Shown: positions 45,461-53,158 of the stretch, one piece after another
Layout of the letters: each line of letters starts with the position of its first letter
How positions within the stretch are numbered: the first letter of the stretch is position 1
Source of the DNA: Catalinimonas alkaloidigena
GTDB taxonomy: Bacteria > Bacteroidota > Bacteroidia > Cytophagales > Cyclobacteriaceae
NCBI RefSeq assembly: GCF_029504655.1
Contig: NZ_JAQFIL010000001.1
Coordinates: 7,040,001-7,104,000 of the forward strand
DNA length: 64,000 bases
Reading direction: 5' to 3'
Translations under genes and position numbers: made by a program
Notes under the pieces: model-generated
What the model was told of the DNA's origin: nothing
Databases searched by the model: none
What the model saw: only the letters and a program-made list of their open reading frames with translations

Positions 45461-47300
45461 AGTCTACATCACTTCCCTGGGCACATTTTTGCCAAATGCG
45501 CCTGTCTCTAATGATGAGATGGAAGATTATCTAGGCAGAATTAACGGTAAAAGCAGTATTGTCAAAAACCGTATGCTCAGGCAAAACGGCATTATGTTCA
45601 GACATTATGCTTTGGACAAAGCCCAGCAGAGTACCCACACCAACGCACAAATGGCTGCCCTGGCTATAGGACAGGCGCTGGACAGGAGTAGGCTTAAGGC
45701 TAAAGATGTTCAATTGCTGGCTACCGGCACTACCCAGGGAGATTTGCCGGTGCCGGGCTTTGCTAGCATGGTGCATGGAGAATCTGGACTTTCTAAATGT
45801 GAGGTAGCCAGCTTTCAAAGTGTATGTGCCAGCGGGATGATGGCGATCAAAAATGCGTATACGCAGATCTACTGTGGGGAAAAACAAAATGCGGTATGTG
45901 TAGGCAGCGAGTTTGCCAGCCGTTTGTTCAAGGCTTCACGCTATGATGCCCAACAAATGACTTCCGTGCCCTTTGATACGGAATTTCTCCGCTGGATGCT
46001 CTCCGATGGTGCGGGTGCATTGGTTTTGGAAAACCATAAAAGAGAAGATGGTTTATCTTTTAGACTTGACTGGATAGAGTTGACGTCCCATGCCCATCAG
46101 TTTCCGGAGTGCATGTACACTGGCAAGAATGACAACAAAAATTCGCGGGAAGCCAGTTGGCTGGATTATCCGGATTATACGGCCGCTGCCAATGCCGGGG
46201 CAATCAACTTGAAGCAAGACATCCGGCTGCTGGAACAGGTGGTAAAGACCGGTATAGCCCATTATTTTGAGCTCATAGATCAGGAAAAAATAAAAATAGA
46301 AGAGGTTGACTGGCTTTGCTGCCACTATTCTTCCGAATTTTTCAAAGCCCCCATCAAAGAGCTGATGGCCAAAGGTGGCGCTCTGATTCCTGATGAAAAA
46401 TGGTTCAGCAACCTGGCTACCAAAGGCAATACCGGAGCAGCTTCTATATACATCATGCTGGAAGAGCTCATGTATTCCGGCAAATTGAAAGATGGAGATA
46501 AGATACTATGTATGGTGCCGGAGAGTGGCAGGTTCATTACCTCTTTCATGCTACTTACGGTAGAAGGCGCAAAAACTACTGATAAAGCTTATCCATTGCG
46601 TGAGATTGAGGCCCCTGAATTGGTGGTGGATCCAAATCCTACTTCAGAATGGCTGGTGCGGCAGTTGAGCCAGACCTGGATTGACTTTGAAAGTAAACTA
46701 CTGAAAGTACCCATTGTGCGTAAAATCCATGACGGACAGCTAAGCCTGGAAGATTATAAACTACTACTGATGGACCTGCGGCAGCAGGTAATAGATGGGT
46801 CGCAGTGGATTTCTCGTGCGGCTTCCAATATTGATATTGAGCTGTTTGAGCTGCGCTCTGCCTTCATCAAACATACCGCTACTGAACACAAAGATTATCA
46901 GCTACTGGAGAAGAACTTCCATGCCTTGGGAGAGGATTTGAGCAAGATCCGCAGCGGAAAAAAAAATGTGGGAAGCGTGGCGCTCTCTTCATTTATGTTT
47001 CAGCAGGCGAGCAAGCCTAATCCCATAGATTTGCTGGGGGCTATGTTCATTATTGAAGGCATTGGAAAACGACTGGCCGGCTATTGGGGAGAAATGATGA
47101 AAGACCAGCTGCATCTTCAGCAGGATCAGGTTTCCTTCTTCACTTATCATGGCGTAGCGGATGAAAACCATTTTCATAATCTGGAGCAGGCACTGAATCA
47201 TCCGAGGATGGACAGGGAGGTTGCTGGGAAAATTGCGAAGACGGCTAAAGTGACCGCCCGCCTGTATCAGATGCAACTGGAAGAACTGGGTAACTACTAA
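45453..47300 (+). CDS. Ketoacyl synthase III fused to a heme-oxygenase-like diiron oxidase domain
   Basis: 615 residues. Residues 1-372 are a KAS III/thiolase-fold enzyme with the full Cys-His-Asn triad: SVCASGM (Cys125), CCHYSS (His291) and KGNTGAAS (Asn326). Residues 395-615 form a helical domain of the heme-oxygenase-like diiron oxidase/TenA-like type, with HTATEHKDY (474-482), FIIEGIG (Glu535) and a HxxxDxxH metal motif (His566, Asp570, His573). The order suggests chain elongation followed by an iron-dependent oxidation or decarboxylation on the same product. Reaction inferred. Domain assignments follow from motifs. Overlaps the hydroxylase gene upstream and is 12 bases from the next gene. 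Confidence 0.82.
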   Translation: MHKVYITSLGTFLPNAPVSNDEMEDYLGRINGKSSIVKNRMLRQNGIMFRHYALDKAQQSTHTNAQMAALAIGQALDRSRLKAKDVQLLATGTTQGDLPVPGFASMVHGESGLSKCEVASFQSVCASGMMAIKNAYTQIYCGEKQNAVCVGSEFASRLFKASRYDAQQMTSVPFDTEFLRWMLSDGAGALVLENHKREDGLSFRLDWIELTSHAHQFPECMYTGKNDNKNSREASWLDYPDYTAAANAGAINLKQDIRLLEQVVKTGIAHYFELIDQEKIKIEEVDWLCCHYSSEFFKAPIKELMAKGGALIPDEKWFSNLATKGNTGAASIYIMLEELMYSGKLKDGDKILCMVPESGRFITSFMLLTVEGAKTTDKAYPLREIEAPELVVDPNPTSEWLVRQLSQTWIDFESKLLKVPIVRKIHDGQLSLEDYKLLLMDLRQQVIDGSQWISRAASNIDIELFELRSAFIKHTATEHKDYQLLEKNFHALGEDLSKIRSGKKNVGSVALSSFMFQQASKPNPIDLLGAMFIIEGIGKRLAGYWGEMMKDQLHLQQDQVSFFTYHGVADENHFHNLEQALNHPRMDREVAGKIAKTAKVTARLYQMQLEELGNY

Positions 47301-47312
47301 AATCTCAATCGT

Positions 47313-48231
47313 ATGGGCTCACAACACATGTTTGACCTTTCCACCCACGACAGCCGCGATCCAAATCCCTGGCTGGCGATGTACCTGGATAGCAGTATTC
47401 CGATCAATGACCACACCAAGCTGGCATTGATGCGTGATAACAGCTCACGCTCGGTTATGTATCTGCTTCCGCTGGTCCGCTTCTGGTCCAAGATCATGAT
47501 CTTTTTGTATCCATGTCTTCAAATTCTTCCTCCCTAAGTTTCCTGATTCCTCCAGGGTGCTTCATAAAATCTTGGCCTGGGGACTGAAAAACTTTGTGAG
47601 TAGGGATGCTAATTTGCTGATCTTCAGGCATTTCCATGTGGGGAGTGAGATTATGCAGTTCATCGCTAAAAATGTGGAAGGCGTAGAAGTACAGACCAGT
47701 CCGCTGAAGCCCAAAGATTTTGAGGATATCAAAGAGGATCTCTTTTTGAAGCATGATCTGAATCTGTACAATTTTGTGATTAACCTGAACCGTCAGCTCA
47801 AAGAAAAGAAGCTGGGTATCAAAGGAAAACGTCCGATTGATCTGTCTATGATTACGCCCGATCGTTTTGACCACATAGAATTTCCTGACCGCTGGACGAA
47901 TATTTTGGATTTAAGGTCAGCCATTGAGCTTTTCACCCCTTTCTATCAGTTTTTTCTTACAAATAATGATTTTATCAGAGCTTCAAATTCGCTGCAACTG
48001 GATGAGACTATCGGTATTTACACCTCACAAATTCTCAATACACCGGGGCATCTGAGTTTGGTGAACAACAAGCATCCGATGGTACCGGAGACGACTTATA
48101 GTGCAGCTTACAGGTTAGTACTCCATGGTTTGGCGGCAGAAACTTTACATGCGGTGCTGGTTAACCTCAAACAGGAACGTTTTGCCGATGGTGTGATCAC
48201 TCCAAACGTACAGCCAACTACTTCTTCTTAA
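47313..48231 (+). pseudogene. Unknown protein gene broken by a +1 frameshift
   Basis: Two frames read as one protein. Codons from ATG 47313 run in frame until TAA at 47535, while the continuing protein-like frame (KFFLPKFPDSS, then NFVSRDANLLIFRHFHVGSE) lies one base over and ends at 48231. The crossing must lie between 47500 and 47534, near a five-T run and CTTCAAATTC. With one base removed the protein would have about 305 residues. No family recognised; mostly helical. It could be a sequencing error, a decayed gene or programmed frameshifting. It closes the lipid-type cluster. Confidence 0.7.
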
Positions 48232-49276
48232 TGGCCAGCTGACCGCAGGCGGCGTCTATGTCTTTGCCACGGCTCCGGCGAACATTGACAATAACCCCTT
48301 TCCTTTCCAGATAGGCGGCAAACTGATCCAGACGGTCGGCTTCGGTATTTTTGAAGTCAGCTTCCTTGATAGGATTGTACTCTATAATATTGACCTTGCT
48401 GGGCACGCGCTTGCAAAACTCCCAGAGCTCCCGGGCATCTTCCAGCGTATCGTTGAAGTTATAGAAGACAATATATTCAAAGGTGACTCTACTGCCGGTC
48501 TTGTCGTAAAAATAATTCAGTGCTTCACGCAAAGCTTCCAGCGTATTGCTCTCATTGATCGGCATGATCTGATCTCGCTTTTTATCATTGGCGGCATGTA
48601 GCGAGAGTGCCAGGTTAAATTTCACCTGATCATCTCCCAGCTTTTTGATCATCTTGGCAATGCCCGCCGTAGAGACCGTAATCCGCTTGGGCGACATGTT
48701 CAGACCTTCAGGAGAAGTGATATGTTCAATAGAAGTCAGTACGTTTTGGTAATTCAGCAGGGGCTCGCCCATACCCATGTACACAATATTAGAAAGGGGT
48801 ATTTGATAATTTTCTTCTGCCTGCTGATTAATTAAAACGACCTGGTCATAGATTTCAGCAGCGTCCAGGTTACGCTTGCGCTCCATGTAGCCGGTAGCGC
48901 AGAACTTACAGCTGAGGGAGCAACCCACCTGCGAAGATACACAGGCCGTCATACGGCTGTCCGTAGGAATGAGTACACCTTCTACCGCATGTCCATCATG
49001 CAGCTGAAACATCGATTTGATGGTGCGGTCGCTGCTGAAGTTTTGTTCCTGTATGGCAACGGGTTTGATGACAAAGCGCTCCTGCAACAGCTCACGTGTG
49101 TTTTTAGAGAGGTTAGTCATCTCTTCAAAGCTTCGGGCAGACTTTTTCCACAACCATTCCTGTATCTGCTTGACGCGAAAAGGTTTCTCCCCTATTTCTG
49201 CCAAAAATGCCTTAATAGCTTCAGGTTTGGCTTTACGAATATCTGTTTTCTTTTGCTGTGCACTGACTACACTCAT
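48218..49276 (-). CDS. rlmN: 23S rRNA (adenine2503-C2)/tRNA methyltransferase RlmN
   Basis: 352 residues, a radical SAM enzyme that adds a methyl group to C2 of A2503 in 23S rRNA and A37 in some tRNAs. The radical SAM cysteines are CSLSCKFCATGYM (about residues 118-130). GMGEPLLN (about 168-175), the C-terminal cysteine in DIDAACGQL and an N-terminal FRVKQIQEWLWKKS segment complete the pattern. Its last 14 bases overlap the convergent unknown gene. Housekeeping, not part of the neighbouring cluster. Confidence 0.96.
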   Translation of the reverse strand: MSVVSAQQKKTDIRKAKPEAIKAFLAEIGEKPFRVKQIQEWLWKKSARSFEEMTNLSKNTRELLQERFVIKPVAIQEQNFSSDRTIKSMFQLHDGHAVEGVLIPTDSRMTACVSSQVGCSLSCKFCATGYMERKRNLDAAEIYDQVVLINQQAEENYQIPLSNIVYMGMGEPLLNYQNVLTSIEHITSPEGLNMSPKRITVSTAGIAKMIKKLGDDQVKFNLALSLHAANDKKRDQIMPINESNTLEALREALNYFYDKTGSRVTFEYIVFYNFNDTLEDARELWEFCKRVPSKVNIIEYNPIKEADFKNTEADRLDQFAAYLERKGVIVNVRRSRGKDIDAACGQLAIKKK

Positions 49277-49379
49277 ACGAACGAATAATGATGAATGAAT
49301 TATGAAGAAAAGCTAGTTTTCAGATGATCTTGGTTAAGCCTTAATCAATAGATCAAACGAAAGTCGGCTTACTTCTCTG

Positions 49380-49398
49380 CAAATTTATGATATATTTG
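49380..49398. promoter_or_regulatory. Back-to-back -7 elements for rlmN and the TRAP genes
   Basis: On the plus strand TATATTTG (49391-49398) and on the minus strand TAAATTTG (plus-strand 49380-49387) both match TAnnTTTG and nearly touch. They lie in the divergent gap, 56 bases ahead of the TRAP small subunit and about 100 ahead of rlmN. Confidence 0.45.
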
Positions 49399-49454
49399 CT
49401 ATGATCTATTACTACAATATTTATAAGCTACTAATTCAAAATTAGACGAATAAG

Positions 49455-49982
49455 TTGAGAAAAACCCTAGAAAGCGCCAGTAACTTTATTGATGGCATGA
49501 ATGAAGCCATTGGCAAAGGTGTCTCCTGGCTCAACACCCTACTGGTCATACTCATTTGCTACGATGTGGCGGCCCGCTATCTTTTCAATACCTCCTCCTC
49601 TGGAATCGTAGAACTGGAATGGCATATCTTCTCTTTCATTTTTTTGTTGGGAGCAGCCTATGCCCTGAAGCACGATAAGCATGTGCGGGTAGATGTATTC
49701 TATCAGAATTTTTCACCAAAAAAACAGGCTTGGGTCAATCTGATTGGCACGCTGCTATTTTTAATTCCTTTCTGTATCATCACCATTCAGTCTTCACTGA
49801 AATTTACAGCCAATGCCTATGCCATCAACGAAGGATCACCTGATCCGGGAGGTTTACCCGCTCGTTTTATTGTGAAAGGGGCTATTCCTGTTGGTTTTTT
49901 TCTGCTGCTCTTACAAGCCTTTTCTTTAGCCTTCCGATCATTACTAACCGTTACCGAATCCACTAATAGCGACCATGCCTGA
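49455..49982 (+). CDS. TRAP transporter small permease, DctQ type
   Basis: 175 residues with four membrane helices (about 20-38, 56-73, 90-112, 138-160). WLNTLLVILICYDVAARYLF and the polar loop LKHDKHVRVDVFYQ match the DctQ family. The start is a TTG at 49455; the next ATG lies 14 codons in and would shorten the usual N-terminus. It overlaps the large permease gene by eight bases. The transporter takes up organic acids or related solutes using a sodium gradient. Confidence 0.9.
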   Translation: MRKTLESASNFIDGMNEAIGKGVSWLNTLLVILICYDVAARYLFNTSSSGIVELEWHIFSFIFLLGAAYALKHDKHVRVDVFYQNFSPKKQAWVNLIGTLLFLIPFCIITIQSSLKFTANAYAINEGSPDPGGLPARFIVKGAIPVGFFLLLLQAFSLAFRSLLTVTESTNSDHA

Positions 49983-51285
49983 TATACTGCCGATTATTCT
50001 CTTTCTGTCTATTTTCCTGTTAATTCTTTTTGGCTTTCCGGTGGCCTTTACGCTAGGTGGAGTATCCATCTTGTTTGGGTTGGTAACATTCGGTCCGGAC
50101 TTCTTTTACCTGCTGCCCCTGCGCGTCTTCGGCACCATGACGAATTATGTGCTGTTGGCGGTACCGCTGTTCATCTATATGGGAATAATGCTGGAAAAAT
50201 CCGGCCTGGCGGAGAGCCTGCTGGAAACGATGGCCTTGCTATTTGGTCGCTTTAAAGGGGGGTTAGCCATTTCAGTGATCATTGTAGGAGCGATGCTGGC
50301 CGCATCAACGGGAATTGTAGGAGCCACGGTTATTACCATGGGCCTGATCAGCCTGCCTACCATGCTCAAACGTGGATATAGTGCTGAGCTGGCTACGGGG
50401 ACCATTGCTTCTTCAGGAACGCTGGGGCAGATCATTCCACCCTCGGTGGTACTGGTACTTTTGGGAAGTGTATTGAATGTATCAGTAGGCGACTTATTTA
50501 CCGCTGCGCTCGTACCCGGACTGGCGCTGGTGGGATGCTATTTGCTGTATGTGGTGGGAGTGGCAACTTTTAAGCCGAGCGTAGCGCCTCCCATGCCTGC
50601 TGAAGAGATTGCTGAATTTAGAAGAGAGGGAATGTTGAAAAGAGTAATTGCTGCCTTTGTGCTGCCTTTTCTGCTCATCGCAGCCGTATTGGGGTCTATC
50701 TTCGCGGGTATTGCCTCTCCTACCGAGGCAGCAGCAGTGGGCGCTATGGGTGCTTCTTTGCTAACAATCCTTCAGGGACGCTTTAACATAAAAGTGCTGA
50801 AAGAAGTGATGCAGGAGACTACTCATTTGACCTGTATGGTGTTTATTATCCTTGTAGGAGCTACCGCTTTCGCCCTGGTCTTTCGTGGTATGGAGGGAGA
50901 CCGCTATCTGGTGGAGCTAATTGAGCAGGCCAACCTTTCACCCATGGCTTTTCTGGCAATTGTAATGGTAGTGGTATTTGTTGCTGGCTTTTTTATTGAT
51001 TTTATAGAGATCATTTTCATCATAGTACCAGTAGTAGCACCTATTTTTAGTGCAATGGGCATAGATTTAATATGGATTGGAATTCTGCTGGCGCTGAACT
51101 TACAGACTTCTTTTCTCTCTCCACCCTTTGGCTTCTCTCTCTTTTACCTGAAAGGCGTAGCCCCACCGCAAGTCACTACCGGTCATTTGTACAGAGGCAT
51201 CATCCCTTATGTGATTATACAATTGGTTTTTCTGGCTTTGGTGGTCATCTTCCCTGAGCTCGTTACTTTTCTGTTGGAAGATTAG
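49975..51285 (+). CDS. TRAP transporter large permease, DctM type
   Basis: 436 residues with about 12 membrane helices. The family patterns GATVITMGLISLPTML, IASSGTLGQIIPPSVVLVLLGS and IASPTEAAAVGAMGAS are clear. It forms the transport channel together with DctQ. The usual third gene for the periplasmic binding protein does not follow; the only candidate lies at 55-56 kb on the opposite strand. The binding protein there is of the DctP type that belongs with this permease class, so I treat the three as one system. Confidence 0.93.
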   Translation: MPDILPIILFLSIFLLILFGFPVAFTLGGVSILFGLVTFGPDFFYLLPLRVFGTMTNYVLLAVPLFIYMGIMLEKSGLAESLLETMALLFGRFKGGLAISVIIVGAMLAASTGIVGATVITMGLISLPTMLKRGYSAELATGTIASSGTLGQIIPPSVVLVLLGSVLNVSVGDLFTAALVPGLALVGCYLLYVVGVATFKPSVAPPMPAEEIAEFRREGMLKRVIAAFVLPFLLIAAVLGSIFAGIASPTEAAAVGAMGASLLTILQGRFNIKVLKEVMQETTHLTCMVFIILVGATAFALVFRGMEGDRYLVELIEQANLSPMAFLAIVMVVVFVAGFFIDFIEIIFIIVPVVAPIFSAMGIDLIWIGILLALNLQTSFLSPPFGFSLFYLKGVAPPQVTTGHLYRGIIPYVIIQLVFLALVVIFPELVTFLLED

Positions 51286-51433
51286 GAGAAGAAGACTGAC
51301 CGGTAGTTGGAAGCCAAATAACGGAAGTGAGTGTTCCATGTTCCAGCTCTCAATCTTCCGCTTTAAGTAACCCTACCTTTTCCTTCATAGGAGAATTTCT
51401 TTAAATTATGTTCTACAACAACCTGCACCTAAC

Positions 51434-52231
51434 ATGTACAAGACTGTCTATTCTACTTTTTTCTTCATTTTTATTGGCTACTTTGGCATAGCTCAACCTT
51501 CTACTTCTCCCATGCAATGGCCAGACGGTAAACGTATGGCGCTCAGCCTGAGCTTTGATGACGGACGTCCCAGCCAGGTGGATGTGGGAACACCGCTCTT
51601 TGATCGCTATGATGCCAAAGCTACTTTCTACCTGGTACCTTCTGCTGTGGAGCAGCGCCTTTCTAAATGGAAGCAGGCGGCGAGCAACGGTCATGAAATG
51701 GGCAACCACTCACAGAAGCACCCCTGTTCCGGCAACTTTCTTTGGGCAAGAGATAAAGCTATAGAAACGTATAGTCTTGAGCAGATGGAGAAAGAGCTAA
51801 AAGACGCCAATCAGCAGATTGAGCAAATGTTAGGCGTGACACCCACTACTTTTGCCTATCCCTGCGGGCAAACGTATGTAGGGAGGGGTACACAGACACA
51901 AAGCTACGTGCCGATAGTCGCAGAATTATTCACAGCAGGGCGAGGATGGCTGGATGAAGCGCCTAATGATCCTTCTTACTGTGATATGGCACAGATTACA
52001 GGGGTTTCTATGGATGCCAAAGACTTTGATGAAATAAAACCTATGATAGAAGCTGCTGCAGCGCAAGGTCTTTGGCTGGTACTGGCAGGTCATGATATCG
52101 GGGAGGAAGGTGCACAAACTACTCGCACAGAGATGCTGGAAGCCTTGATTCAGTATGCCCAAGATCCGGACAATGGTATCTGGCTGGCCCCGGTTGGTGA
52201 AGTAGCGGATTATGTAGTGGCAGAGCGCTGA
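51434..52231 (+). CDS. Exported polysaccharide deacetylase (NodB type, CE4)
   Basis: 265 residues. A signal peptide (1-20, FIGYFGIAQP) is followed by the NodB fold: ALSLSFDDGRPSQ (the FDDG metal-binding start, about 39-51) and GHEMGNHSQKHP (about 90-101, the His-Ser-x-x-His zinc motif), then FAYPCGQ. These enzymes remove acetyl groups from N-acetylated sugar chains. It lies between TRAP and membrane genes but has no close partner. A free-standing secreted enzyme is likely. Confidence 0.9.
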   Translation: MYKTVYSTFFFIFIGYFGIAQPSTSPMQWPDGKRMALSLSFDDGRPSQVDVGTPLFDRYDAKATFYLVPSAVEQRLSKWKQAASNGHEMGNHSQKHPCSGNFLWARDKAIETYSLEQMEKELKDANQQIEQMLGVTPTTFAYPCGQTYVGRGTQTQSYVPIVAELFTAGRGWLDEAPNDPSYCDMAQITGVSMDAKDFDEIKPMIEAAAAQGLWLVLAGHDIGEEGAQTTRTEMLEALIQYAQDPDNGIWLAPVGEVADYVVAER

Positions 52232-52318
52232 GCAAGCAAAAAAAATATTGAAATCCAAATTTTCAAAATCATTATATAGCTTTCTAAGTTGTGCATAACA
52301 AACGTAAAGCTATTTTTT

Positions 52319-52549
52319 ATGAAATCTAACTTTCACATTTTTCGGACAATTTTCAGAGAATATCAGTGGATTCACCTTAGCCTTGGGATTATTGGTAATA
52401 TTTCGTTCTTCGTAGGCAGTATTTTTTTTCTGTATGAGTCACTCAAAGATGCTGGGGTATGGCTATTTATCATTGGATCTTTTGGAATGCTGATCGGTAG
52501 TTTAGGAAGTGCCATTGTGAAATATGAGGAGAAAAAGCAGCCTGCTTAG
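52319..52549 (+). CDS. YrhK-like small membrane protein
   Basis: 76 residues from the ATG at 52319; an upstream in-frame ATG at 52289 adds an unlikely MCITNVKLFF extension. Two membrane helices (about 15-37 and 42-65), with the WIHLSLGIIGNISFFVGSIF and FIIGSFGMLIGSLG patterns, match the YrhK domain family. Small YrhK proteins are of unknown role. It stands between the deacetylase and a DUF2227-like gene. Confidence 0.7.
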   Translation: MKSNFHIFRTIFREYQWIHLSLGIIGNISFFVGSIFFLYESLKDAGVWLFIIGSFGMLIGSLGSAIVKYEEKKQPA

Positions 52550-52656
52550 CTTTTTACTATAACTCAAAGAATTCTTTCTGCCTGATGAGCTAGAATAGCA
52601 GTTTACAATTTCCTATGGGTCTGAACGTTACATTCTCACCCGTAAAATTATTTGGT

Positions 52657-53127
52657 ATGGCATCAGGGAAAGAACATACAATGGGGTCAATACTGCTGAC
52701 TCCGCTGGCCGGTTTGGTAGCCTGGCACCTGAGCGGGGGTGATCAGGCAGTCACGGCACTGGCTGCCGGTGGTTGCCTGAGCGGTATTTTCATAAGTCCC
52801 GATCTGGACATGCCGACCCGCACGGTATCGGAAACTACGCTGCTGCGCTGGTCCTGGGGAGTGGGATATATCTGGATTTTCCTCTGGTATCCATATGCCT
52901 TATTTTTTAAGCATAGAGGCATCAGCCATTGCCCGCTGGTAGGTACCTGTACGCGCCTGATTTATATGGTGGGCTTAGCTTTTCTGATACAGGAAATTTT
53001 TCGGCAAACGATGCAGGTGGATGGGCAGCTGATGTTCTGGATGAAAGATCATTATCTTGCCCTGGCTATTTTCTCAGCGGGCTTAGCGGTTTCAGATATA
53101 GGTCACTGGATTATGGACAATTTCTGA
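52657..53127 (+). CDS. DUF2227-like putative metal-binding membrane protein
   Basis: 156 residues from the ATG at 52657 (MASGKEHTMGSILL), which matches the family's beginning; an earlier ATG at 52615 adds 14 residues. ISPDLDMP and FKHRGISHCPLVG place Asp and His residues as in DUF2227, a relative of the YdjM-type hydrolases. About four membrane helices. The related gene at 11.4 kb carries the same PDLD/HRxxSH idea. Function unknown. It faces the sulfatase convergently. Confidence 0.78.
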   Translation: MASGKEHTMGSILLTPLAGLVAWHLSGGDQAVTALAAGGCLSGIFISPDLDMPTRTVSETTLLRWSWGVGYIWIFLWYPYALFFKHRGISHCPLVGTCTRLIYMVGLAFLIQEIFRQTMQVDGQLMFWMKDHYLALAIFSAGLAVSDIGHWIMDNF

Positions 53128-53158
53128 CAAACCCTGATGATAAATGCTCTTAGCAGGT

